Shown here one piece after another: positions 16,246 through 23,424 of a stretch of DNA of 64,000 nt. This stretch comes from Rikenellaceae bacterium (GTDB taxonomy: Bacteria; Bacteroidota; Bacteroidia; Bacteroidales; Rikenellaceae). The notes under the pieces are model-generated. The model was not told the origin of the DNA and did not search any database. It saw only the letters and a program-made list of their open reading frames with translations. Location: NCBI GenBank assembly GCA_015059925.1, contig SUZL01000002.1, positions 232,503-296,502 on the forward strand, written 5' to 3'. Position numbers and translations under genes: made by a program. Numbering within the stretch: position 1 is the stretch's first letter; every line of letters starts with the position of its first letter.

Positions 16246-17761
16246 CCTCGGGCACCTCGCATACTACGCGGAAACCTACGCCCTTGATGTCCGAATACCA
16301 CCAGATACTCTTCGGGTTCTGGGGATCGGTGTTGAGCCACGCATCGTGCTGCGTCTTGCCACGCGCTGCGCTACGCAGGTTGGCCGCATCATCAACGTAG
16401 TAACCACCACGCACAACGTGCTCCTCACCCGTCGCGGGACCCTTGGGATCGACCGCACCATCCTGCATCTGCGAGTAAGCATCCTCGGCATACCAATCCG
16501 AGCAGTACTCCATCACGTTACCCAGCATATTCTTCAATCCGAACGGGTTAGCCTTCATCTTGGTAGGCTCCTGCGTGCGGTTCTTACTGTTGTTCATATA
16601 GATAACGTGGCTGTTGATAACCGTCGTGTCGGCACCGAACAGATTGTTCCAGAAACCGTCGTTGGTGTAATCCTTCGGGCTACCCTCGAAGTAGTAAGGC
16701 GTATCCGTACCACCGCGAGCCGCATACTCCCACTCTGCCTCGGTCGGCAGACGATACTTCTTGCCCGTCTTCAGCGAGAGCCACTGGCAGAAGGTCTCGG
16801 CCGAGTAGTGCGTCATCGTGATTGCGGGACGTGAACCCTGTCCCCAACCCTGATCGGGGAATCCGAAGGGAGGCGTCGGGCCGCTCACAGCGTCAATATC
16901 CTCGCGCGTATTATTAGCATAGATAACCTCGGGCGGTGTGCGTCCCTCCGACATCGTCTCGCCGTAGAATGCCCAGAACTGATCCCACGTTACCTCCACC
17001 TCGGCCATAAAGAAGGGTGAAATGGTAACATTGCGCTGCGGCGACTCGTCAGCCTTGTGGAAGGGCTCGTTCTCGGGGCTACCCATCTTGAACGATCCGC
17101 CGGGGATGGCAATCATATTGATCGACGCTCCCGTGCCGGGGATCGTCTCCGTAAAGTTCTCAAACGCGGTTACGGGCGTTGCAGCCTCGTAAACGATACC
17201 ATTCGACACTACGGGCGCACCCGCCAGCGCCTCGTGCTTGTAGTTGGGGTTGTAGTGGCCTGCATCGAGGTGGCAACTGATACACTGCAGGTCGAGTTTC
17301 TCCTTGTTCTCGTCGTAGTAGAGGTGTGCCGTTACGCCCTCGTCGGTGATACCCTGCGGATAGATATTGACGTGGCAAGCCTCGCACGACTCGTTATAGA
17401 CGATGGTCTGAGCATACTCCAACTCGCTCTGTACCGACCAATCCATATCCTCGGGGTTCTTGGTCATATAGGCCCACAAATCCTTCATACCGATCTTGGC
17501 CTTCGCCACGACATAATCCAATGAGCCCTTAGGCGGAAGGTGGCAGTCAGCGCAGTTGGTCATCACGCCACTGTCGTTGTTGTAGTGATAAGATTGTTTC
17601 CAGCTCGCATCCGACTCGGGATGGAAGTGGCAGGCCATACACGACTCGTTCTTCGAGCTATTAACCCACATATAGTTAAAGGCAATCATCAGCGAAAAGC
17701 CCATAACCATTCCAGCAAGTGCAACAAGCAAAAATTTCTTCTTACTTCCTGATTTTGACAT
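16229..17761 (-). CDS. Tetraheme NrfH/NapC-type cytochrome c fused to a SUMF1-like domain
   Basis: A 510-residue protein in two parts. The first resembles NrfH/NapC: an N-terminal membrane anchor (about residues 10-30) and four CxxCH heme sites at 41-45, 70-74, 126-130 and 160-164. Such proteins pass electrons from menaquinol to periplasmic enzymes. The second part (about 212-505) is a formylglycine-generating-enzyme/SUMF1 fold, with IPGGSFKMGS, YRLPTEAEWEYAARGG, NVMEYCSDWY and VVRGGYYVDD. The two cysteines used by true FGE near the VVRGG motif are absent, so sulfatase activation is unlikely. No NrfA follows. ResB/CcsA downstream would attach the hemes. The partner receiving electrons may be the adjacent exported oxidoreductase, which is an inference. 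Confidence 0.9.
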   Translation of the reverse strand: MSKSGSKKKFLLVALAGMVMGFSLMIAFNYMWVNSSKNESCMACHFHPESDASWKQSYHYNNDSGVMTNCADCHLPPKGSLDYVVAKAKIGMKDLWAYMTKNPEDMDWSVQSELEYAQTIVYNESCEACHVNIYPQGITDEGVTAHLYYDENKEKLDLQCISCHLDAGHYNPNYKHEALAGAPVVSNGIVYEAATPVTAFENFTETIPGTGASINMIAIPGGSFKMGSPENEPFHKADESPQRNVTISPFFMAEVEVTWDQFWAFYGETMSEGRTPPEVIYANNTREDIDAVSGPTPPFGFPDQGWGQGSRPAITMTHYSAETFCQWLSLKTGKKYRLPTEAEWEYAARGGTDTPYYFEGSPKDYTNDGFWNNLFGADTTVINSHVIYMNNSKNRTQEPTKMKANPFGLKNMLGNVMEYCSDWYAEDAYSQMQDGAVDPKGPATGEEHVVRGGYYVDDAANLRSAARGKTQHDAWLNTDPQNPKSIWWYSDIKGVGFRVVCEVPEGVSAK

Positions 17762-17870
17762 ATTTACAAGTTGTATCTTTTACGTTATTTTTCGGTTGGG
17801 ATGCAGTCATCCACGCCTCATAGCCCTCTCCCGATCGCTCGAAGAGTGGATATTTGGCGTATATTTTGTT

Positions 17871-17901
17871 CAAAAGTAATAATTTTTTCCTCGCCCGCCA
17901 A
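17871..17901 (-). promoter_or_regulatory. Predicted promoter of the cytochrome-SUMF1 gene
   Basis: On the minus strand TTG (17899-17901), 20 bp, then TACTTTTG (17871-17878), about 110 bases before the ATG. Confidence 0.6.
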
Positions 17902-18017
17902 GATTTATGCTGATTTTTTGTCAAAATTTCCACACCCCCGCAATCGCCAATCCGACACCAAAACGCAGGGCAATCATCCTCTTATGCAGGCGCTCACAGA
18001 TTTCTACTTCCCGAATA

Positions 18018-18080
18018 ACACAAAAAACAAAAAAGGAAGATCTTTTGATCTTCCTTTTCAGTACCCCCTCAGGGGCTCGA
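18018..18080 (-). repeat. Direct repeat copy A: tRNA-Lys 3' end plus terminator
   Basis: This 63-bp stretch matches 18179-18241 at all but two positions, at an offset of 161 bp. It holds the last 19 bases of the tRNA-Lys gene and a full copy of the terminator hairpin, but no other part of the tRNA. Confidence 0.85.
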
Positions 18081-18178
18081 CTGCGCTACTTGCCGTTTCG
18101 CAGTCGTGTGCTCATTTTATCTACACCCTCCCAACCTCCCTGAGAGGGAGGCGAAGCAGGGTTCTCGCCCCAGAGGAC

Positions 18179-18241
18179 ACACAAAAAACAAAAAAGGAAG
18201 ACCTTTCGATCTTCCTTTTCAGTACCCCCTCAGGGGCTCGA
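18179..18241 (-). repeat. Direct repeat copy B: end of the intact tRNA-Lys gene plus terminator
   Basis: Second copy of the 63-bp repeat. Here it is continuous with the complete tRNA-Lys gene. Confidence 0.85.
18190..18215 (-). terminator. Terminator of tRNA-Lys
   Basis: On the minus strand GGAAGATC-GAAA-GGTCTTCC is followed by TTTTTTG. The same hairpin is duplicated at 18035-18054. Confidence 0.85.
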
Positions 18242-18295
18242 ACCCTGGACCCCAACATTAAGAGTGTCGTGCTCTACCAACTGAGCTAAAGAGGC
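18223..18295 (-). tRNA. tRNA-Lys (anticodon CTT)
   Basis: The minus strand folds as a cloverleaf: acceptor GCCTCTT with AGGGGGT, D arm GCTC...GAGC, anticodon stem CGACA/TGTTG around the loop CTCTTAA (anticodon CTT), T stem CAGGG/CCCTG with TTCGAGC. The discriminator is A and CCA is not encoded. Confidence 0.93.
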
Positions 18296-18334
18296 ATTTT
18301 GCAAACCTTGAACTTTCGTTCCTGATTGCGAGTG

Positions 18335-18366
18335 CAAATATAAGGCACTTTTTTATTCTGTGCAAA
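18335..18366 (-). promoter_or_regulatory. Promoter of tRNA-Lys
   Basis: On the minus strand TTTG (18363-18366), exactly 20 bp, then TATATTTG (18335-18342). This is the same full consensus as at tRNA-Ala. Confidence 0.8.
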
Positions 18367-18404
18367 TTTTTCTGCGATTTTTTTCAAAAAAAATTCATTT
18401 TGCA

Positions 18405-19730
18405 CTAATCACTATTCCACTCCCCAGCCGATTCGATGTAGATCACGGGGCGTTTCTGCTCCAGCGCCTTCAGACGCAAATAGCTCTCATACAGATTTAT
18501 ACCATTCGACGACTCCTCTGCCATCACATATCCGATCACGCAGGCATTGTTTCGCGTCGTGCGATAGACCGTCTCCACGCGATCCAGATAGGCTTTTTTC
18601 CACTTCGGGTCGTTCGAGGGGTTTCCACCCACGCGACGCGAGATACCACTCTTCGAGGTATTGATGGGCATCTGCGTGATGACGTACATACCCAGCGAGT
18701 CGCACATACGATATACATTCTGCGGCACAGCTCCCGCCGTAAATCTCACAGCGTTGTACTGCAACACGCGCGCCGCCACGATATCCTTATCGGTAACCTT
18801 CTGCGGATCGAAGTCGCGGTAGAGCAGGTCGGTGGGAATACCGTTAATCTTGAAGTCGCCCTCCTCGTTGGTCTCAACGGTGCGGAAACCGATCAAGTGC
18901 GACTGATACTCGGCATAACGGCCCTCGATCTGCGTCTTCAGATTGAGGCGATAGCGCACAGGCATATCGGCACACCACGTCAGAACGTAGGGAATCTGCG
19001 CCATCAGCTTCACAGTATCCTCCTCACGCATTCCGAGCGTAATATCGCGGTGGCCGTGCGTTACGACCGTCGTGTCGGGGGCCACAAGCTCGTAGTGGAT
19101 ACGCGCCTTCTTGGGATTGAGCGACTCGGTCTTCACCACAATGCCGATCTCGACCGTTGCATTCTCGCTATTCATATCCACGCGCGTGTTATGCACCACG
19201 TCGCGCACGCGAATCGTCGGCTGCGACATCACATACACCTCACCCACGCGAGGCTCACGTTGCTCGACAAAATCCTCCATACGGCTGCTCCAATGCTCCT
19301 TCAGGATGCGGATCTGGATGGTATTCATATCCTCCTTCGAGGCTTTCGTAACGTTGAACTCGGCGGGCGAAAAGGCATTTGCCGCATAGCCCACCTTCTT
19401 GCCATTGATCAGCACCTCGTATGCTCCCGACGCCTCATCGACGTAGAGGATAGCCAATCGGCTCAGCCACGAGAAGGGGATCACATACTTCGACGTAAAG
19501 ACCGTTGCATCGGCCTCTTCGGTTCGTGTCCACTCCGTAACGGGACGCATATAGAGCGAACGGACACGACCTGCGCCGCGCGTAAAGGCCTCCTCAGCCG
19601 AGGGGTAAGGCACCACGGCCGAGCGTGCCGCCTCACGGCCGAGCGATACATACTCGGGCGAGTCGTACTCCTGCGCCGAGGCCGCCGCCGATACCAACAA
19701 AAGTGCTATGATTGACAAAATACGTTTCAT
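18405..19730 (-). CDS. Truncated glycoside hydrolase family 2-like protein
   Basis: A 441-residue secreted protein from the ATG at 19730, with signal peptide MKRILSIIALLLVSAAASAQ. A longer frame to 19922 is rejected because the signal would then be internal. It has a GH2-like sugar-binding sandwich (about 70-170, with VLINGKKVGY), an immunoglobulin-like middle, and the beginning of a GH2 TIM barrel ending at RNNACVIGYVMAEESSNGI and about 30 further residues. In active GH2 enzymes the motif at this point is RNHPSV...GNE, with Glu as acid/base, and the nucleophile lies well after it. Here the barrel stops early, so the nucleophile half is missing. It is probably inactive or a binding protein. 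Its promoter faces away from the next gene's promoter. Confidence 0.7.
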   Translation of the reverse strand: MKRILSIIALLLVSAAASAQEYDSPEYVSLGREAARSAVVPYPSAEEAFTRGAGRVRSLYMRPVTEWTRTEEADATVFTSKYVIPFSWLSRLAILYVDEASGAYEVLINGKKVGYAANAFSPAEFNVTKASKEDMNTIQIRILKEHWSSRMEDFVEQREPRVGEVYVMSQPTIRVRDVVHNTRVDMNSENATVEIGIVVKTESLNPKKARIHYELVAPDTTVVTHGHRDITLGMREEDTVKLMAQIPYVLTWCADMPVRYRLNLKTQIEGRYAEYQSHLIGFRTVETNEEGDFKINGIPTDLLYRDFDPQKVTDKDIVAARVLQYNAVRFTAGAVPQNVYRMCDSLGMYVITQMPINTSKSGISRRVGGNPSNDPKWKKAYLDRVETVYRTTRNNACVIGYVMAEESSNGINLYESYLRLKALEQKRPVIYIESAGEWNSD

Positions 19731-19747
19731 ATCTTCACTATAATTTG

Positions 19748-19755
19748 TATATTTG
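19748..19755 (+). promoter_or_regulatory. Predicted -7 box of the HsdR_N-domain gene
   Basis: TATATTTG, 32 bases before the ATG at 19788. Confidence 0.5.
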
Positions 19756-19759
19756 CTGT

Positions 19760-19767
19760 CAAAGTTA
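19760..19767 (-). promoter_or_regulatory. Predicted -7 box of the GH2-like gene
   Basis: TAACTTTG on the minus strand, 29 bases before the ATG at 19730. The two divergent -7 boxes are only four bases apart, so the promoters overlap and probably compete. Confidence 0.5.
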
Positions 19768-19787
19768 CTAATTTTTTTATTCCCACG

Positions 19788-20249
19788 ATGGAATCGATGC
19801 CAAAACTCAACCTCCCGCCCATAAATTTGCGGGCCAAGAGCGACAATGGCCGCACGCTTGTCTTCGACGATGTGCGGTCGGCCTACGTCGTACTCACCCC
19901 CGAGGAGTGGGTTCGCCGCCACTTGGTGTCGTTTCTGGTGAACAATTGCGGCGCACCGCTACGCTCGATTGTCGAGGAGTACCCCGTCTGCATCAACTCG
20001 ATGCCACAACGTGCCGACATCGTGGTAATGGATGCCGAGGCTCACCCCTTAATCCTTGTCGAGTGCAAGGCTACGGATATCGACTTCGCCAATCGCAAAA
20101 CTCTCAGCGAAGTATTCGAGCAGGCCACACGCTACAATGCCGTTGTGGGCGCACGCTACCTTATCCTCAGCAACGGCCTCCAGCACTTCTGCTTCGAGCG
20201 CTCGACTGAAGGCTACACCCCGCTCCGAGCATTCCCCCGCGTGGGATAG
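19788..20249 (+). CDS. HsdR N-terminal-like nuclease-fold protein
   Basis: A 153-residue protein like the N-terminal domain of type I restriction subunit R (HSDR_N family). Visible features are TPEEWVRRHLVSFLV, the acidic RADIVVMD, and ILVECKA, which together resemble the PD-(D/E)xK nuclease core (Asp...Glu-x-Lys). Stand-alone proteins of this type are common in Bacteroidetes and are not part of a restriction system. No HsdM or HsdS is present here. Function is unknown; nucleic-acid binding or cleavage is possible. Confidence 0.8.
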   Translation: MESMPKLNLPPINLRAKSDNGRTLVFDDVRSAYVVLTPEEWVRRHLVSFLVNNCGAPLRSIVEEYPVCINSMPQRADIVVMDAEAHPLILVECKATDIDFANRKTLSEVFEQATRYNAVVGARYLILSNGLQHFCFERSTEGYTPLRAFPRVG

Positions 20250-20251
20250 TG

Positions 20252-21013
20252 TTACATCATCTGCGCCGGATGGCGTCGCTCGACATAGTCGCGGAAGGCG
20301 TCGCGGTAGTTTATGCTGATAGGCACATACTCCTCATTATCCAGATATACCCTGCCTCGCGCATAACCCGTAACGTGTCCCAGATTTACGATATACGATC
20401 GATGCACTCGCATAAAACGATCCGTCGGCAGCGCACTCTCCATATTCTTCAGGCGGAACAGCGTCATCAGCTTCGAGCCGTTTGTCAGGTGCAGGCGCAC
20501 ATACTCGCCCATACTCTCCATATATATAATATCGGCATACTTAACGAGCGAGACCTTGTAATCGGCCTTAATCGAGATGCAGTCATCGGCCTCCGAGCGC
20601 TCCTGTTGCACAGGCTCCACCTCGGGCACAGCCTCGCTTGCGTGGCGGAAACGTTGCAACTCGATGAGCGATCGCGCCTTCTCCACCGCACGGCTGAAGT
20701 CGGCATACGAGAATGGCTTCAGCAGATAATCCACCGCATCGAGACGAAAACCCTCGATGGCATACTCCGAATATGCCGTCGTGAATATCACCATCGGCGG
20801 ATTCGTCAGCCCACGCACGAAATCCACACCGTTCATATCGGGCATATTCACATCCACAAATATCAGATCGACAGCCTCCCGCTCCAGACACTTCTGCGCC
20901 TCGGCCGCGCTTCGACACGCCGCCACGAGCTCCAGACGCTCCGTACGATCGACATAAGCCCCAATTTGTCGAAGGGCCAAGGGTTCGTCATCAATGGTTA
21001 TGCACTTTATCAT
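20252..21013 (-). CDS. LytTR-family response regulator
   Basis: A 253-residue regulator. The receiver domain (1-120) has acidic pocket DDE at 8-10, phospho-acceptor Asp54 in FVDVNMPDMNG, and the Lys of LLKPFSY. The C-terminal LytTR DNA-binding domain (about 148-250) has IKADYKVSLVKYADIIYMES and MRVHRSYIVNL. It overlaps the sensor kinase gene by 23 bases, so the two form a pair. Targets are not evident from this window. Confidence 0.95.
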   Translation of the reverse strand: MIKCITIDDEPLALRQIGAYVDRTERLELVAACRSAAEAQKCLEREAVDLIFVDVNMPDMNGVDFVRGLTNPPMVIFTTAYSEYAIEGFRLDAVDYLLKPFSYADFSRAVEKARSLIELQRFRHASEAVPEVEPVQQERSEADDCISIKADYKVSLVKYADIIYMESMGEYVRLHLTNGSKLMTLFRLKNMESALPTDRFMRVHRSYIVNLGHVTGYARGRVYLDNEEYVPISINYRDAFRDYVERRHPAQMM

Positions 21014-22070
21014 AATACATCGGAATTGTTAATTTCACACTATATTCGGTCGGTTTGCTCTCATCAATGAGCAGCGTATAATCCCGCCCAAAGATCAGCT
21101 CCAGACGCTTACGCACATTCTCCAGCCCGATACCACCCTTCTCTGTTTTCAGATCCTTGTGGCGCGAGTTGCGCACCTCGCAGATGACCTTGCCGTCATC
21201 GCATCGCAACGATATATGGACAAACGAGGGATTATTGTAGCTCACTCCGTGCTTAAATGCGTTCTCCACAAATACAATAAATAGCAGCGGCGGCACCTGC
21301 GCACCTGCGGGTAGCGGCTTCTGTACGTTAAACTGCACATCGATATCGGCAGCGTAGCGTATTCGCATCAGCTCGACATAGTTCTCCGTAAACTCCACCT
21401 CCTGCGAGAGGTTGGTGTGCACCTGCTCCGAGTCGTAGAGTACATATCGCATCATCTTCGAGAGCTCGATAACGCACTCCTTGGCCGCCTCCGAGTCGAT
21501 GTCGATCATCGCGTGGATGTTATTGAGCGTATTCATAAAGAAGTGGGGATTGATCTGATACTTCAGATAATCCATCTCCGCCTGCAGCGCCTGACGCTTC
21601 ATTTCGACCATCTTCTGCTCATCCTGCATCGAACGGAAGACGAACTTAATCGAACAGTTTGCACCCATCATAAACAATCCGAGCAGCACGTTCCAGTACC
21701 ACGCCAGATCGGTGAACGAGGCGCGCCCGTGAACAAAGTAGGTCGAGCCATCGGGGTACTCGATCATACGCAGCTCGTCCTGATAGTACTCTATGGGGTA
21801 GAATATCGCCACCAACATCACAAGTGCAATCGTGAAATACGCCGCATAACGACGCTGGAATAGGTATCGCGGTGCAAGCAGGCTGTTATTTATCACAAAG
21901 ATAATAATATACGGCAACAACTTGCTCCACACGAACAGGATATTACTCAACGATACGTGCTCCTCCGACATCATCTTCGAGTTGAGGATTGGCACCAGCA
22001 GAGCCATCGCCCACACCAAAAAATAGAGTAGTCGCTCGCCAACGATGGGATTATTTGTCTTCACGCTCAT
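20991..22070 (-). CDS. LytS-type membrane sensor histidine kinase
   Basis: A 359-residue kinase with four N-terminal membrane segments (about residues 12-30, 43-62, 75-95 and 120-140), a short linker helix, the His-kinase motif QINPHFFMNTLNNIHAM (His is the phospho-acceptor) and a GHKL ATPase end with VENAFKHG and GIGLENVRKRL. There is no extracytoplasmic sensor domain of note, so the signal is probably sensed in the membrane. The ATG is only five bases after a -7 box (22076-22083), and the next Met lies inside the first membrane helix, so a leaderless mRNA is likely. Confidence 0.93.
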   Translation of the reverse strand: MSVKTNNPIVGERLLYFLVWAMALLVPILNSKMMSEEHVSLSNILFVWSKLLPYIIIFVINNSLLAPRYLFQRRYAAYFTIALVMLVAIFYPIEYYQDELRMIEYPDGSTYFVHGRASFTDLAWYWNVLLGLFMMGANCSIKFVFRSMQDEQKMVEMKRQALQAEMDYLKYQINPHFFMNTLNNIHAMIDIDSEAAKECVIELSKMMRYVLYDSEQVHTNLSQEVEFTENYVELMRIRYAADIDVQFNVQKPLPAGAQVPPLLFIVFVENAFKHGVSYNNPSFVHISLRCDDGKVICEVRNSRHKDLKTEKGGIGLENVRKRLELIFGRDYTLLIDESKPTEYSVKLTIPMYYDKVHNH

Positions 22071-22075
22071 ACCAA

Positions 22076-22083
22076 CAAAGGTA
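22076..22083 (-). promoter_or_regulatory. Predicted -7 box of the LytS/LytTR pair
   Basis: TACCTTTG on the minus strand, five bases before the start codon. Confidence 0.55.
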
Positions 22084-22114
22084 TGAAAAATTCCCGTTTA
22101 ACGAAAAAAAAGCT

Positions 22115-22122
22115 TATATTTG
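22115..22122 (+). promoter_or_regulatory. Predicted -7 box of the GDPD gene
   Basis: TATATTTG, 27 bases before the ATG at 22150. Confidence 0.5.
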
Positions 22123-22149
22123 TAGATAAGTAAACAATTTTATACCATT

Positions 22150-23232
22150 ATGAGACTATTCCTAACCACCATTCTTGCGTGCCTTCTCACGCTCCCCACG
22201 CTTGCCCAAGGCAAGCAGACGCCCACGCTCTTTGCCCATCGCGGCTGCTGGAGTCAGAACGAGAATAAGGAGTTCATCGTTCCCGAGAATTCGCTCCCCG
22301 CAGTAGCTATGGCCAAGCGAATGGGTTACACAGGCATCGAGTGCGACGTACACTACACCAAAGACAACGTGATGGTCATCCTCCACGATGCCACGCTCAA
22401 CCGCACGATGCGCCGCGCATCGGACTACTCGAAACTCGACAAGCCCGTAAAACTTGCCGACCTGACGTTCGAGGAGCTTCGCCGCGACTACGTTCTGGAA
22501 TCGACCAACCCCGAATGGCGCACACCCATCCCCACACTCGAGGAACTGCTCGCAGAGTGCAAGAAACACGGCATCGTACCGATGCTTCACTCGGCCCTTA
22601 TGCCATCGTATCACGTTGCGCAGCAGATGTTTGGCAACGACTGGATCTGCTTCACGGGCGGTGTTGAGCATATGCAGCAGGTGCGCAAATTCTCCGACTG
22701 CACGATACTGCTCTCCATCAACGACGGCACGGCCGAGGAGAACATCTCGCGTCTGGAGCAGATCGGTGGTCGCTGCGGAATCTCGACGATGAACTACGCG
22801 CTCTACACCGAGGAGTTCTGCCACGCCCTCACCTCTCGCGGCTACATCGTGCAGGCGTCGATCTTCCCCGCCCCGCACGAGGCTATCGGCCAGCGCAACG
22901 GTATCACCTACCAGCTCACCGACTTCTCGATTATGCCGCCCCACCGCCCCATCGACAAGGGCAGCGCGAAGTTGCGCGCCACCTCAAACGATGCTGTCTG
23001 GGAGTGGAGCAGCGACAAGAAATTGGAATGCGGTGCCCTGACGCTCGACGTGGAGTTCGAAGGCGAGATCGAGGTTGTGATCAACAACGACCGCACCTAT
23101 ACACTCTCGCGCACAGAGATGGGCCGCGATAAGATTGGAGGTCGCCTGTTCGACAAGGTCGCCTCGGTCAAACTCTCGGCCAAGCCGGGCACCGTAGTCA
23201 AGAAAGCATCGGCCAAAGCCTACAAATACTAA
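22150..23232 (+). CDS. Secreted glycerophosphodiester phosphodiesterase family protein
   Basis: A 360-residue protein with a signal peptide (MRLFLTTILACLLTLPTLAQ). The GDPD TIM barrel is shown by LFAHRG near residue 28 (catalytic His-Arg), ENSLPAVAMAKRMG, GIECDVHYTKD (metal-binding Glu and Asp) and VILHDATLNRT (second catalytic His). It would cleave glycerophosphodiesters to glycerol-3-phosphate in the periplasm. After about residue 240 an extra all-beta domain with no recognised motif follows. It is a single gene with a strong terminator. Confidence 0.9.
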   Translation: MRLFLTTILACLLTLPTLAQGKQTPTLFAHRGCWSQNENKEFIVPENSLPAVAMAKRMGYTGIECDVHYTKDNVMVILHDATLNRTMRRASDYSKLDKPVKLADLTFEELRRDYVLESTNPEWRTPIPTLEELLAECKKHGIVPMLHSALMPSYHVAQQMFGNDWICFTGGVEHMQQVRKFSDCTILLSINDGTAEENISRLEQIGGRCGISTMNYALYTEEFCHALTSRGYIVQASIFPAPHEAIGQRNGITYQLTDFSIMPPHRPIDKGSAKLRATSNDAVWEWSSDKKLECGALTLDVEFEGEIEVVINNDRTYTLSRTEMGRDKIGGRLFDKVASVKLSAKPGTVVKKASAKAYKY

Positions 23233-23239
23233 TATAAAT

Positions 23240-23270
23240 AAAGGGTGCCCCACTGGACACCCTTTTATTT
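23240..23270 (+). terminator. Terminator of the GDPD gene
   Basis: AAAGGGTG...CACCCTTT hairpin followed by TATTTT, eight bases after the stop codon. Confidence 0.8.
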
Positions 23271-23316
23271 TGGCTTAAAATTTCCTACGAATCTCAAAGC
23301 CCAAGGAATTGTATAA

Positions 23317-23413
23317 CAAGAGCTATTTTGAGGCTGGTCGCCGTCCGGGAAACCGCAGCATACTTTGCGTATGTGAGGATTTCGCGGACAAGCCAGACGC
23401 CAAAAGAGCCTTG
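23317..23413. repeat. 97-bp imperfect palindromic repeat
   Basis: The left arm starts CAAGAGCTATTTTGAGGCTG and runs through GTCCGGGAAACC to CATAC. The right arm reads, in reverse complement, CAAGGCTCTTTTGGCGTCTG through GTCCGCGAAATCC to CATAC. The whole can fold into one long hairpin with a short loop. A half copy exists at 3840-3860. It resembles intergenic REP/MITE-type elements. It may also serve as the 3' end of the acyl-CoA synthetase transcript. Confidence 0.75.
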
Positions 23414-23424
23414 CTATGCAATTA

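Noticed and set aside
16229..17761. Functional formylglycine-generating enzyme
   Set aside because: The two active-site cysteines expected near the VVRGG motif are missing and no sulfatase gene is adjacent.
17771..18289. Open frames across the tRNA-Lys repeat region on the plus strand
   Set aside because: They read through the tRNA antisense strand and both terminator copies, and their apparent internal repeat is the duplicated tRNA end.
19788..20249. Part of a type I restriction system
   Set aside because: It is a single-domain stand-alone protein with no modification or specificity subunit nearby and no translocase domain.
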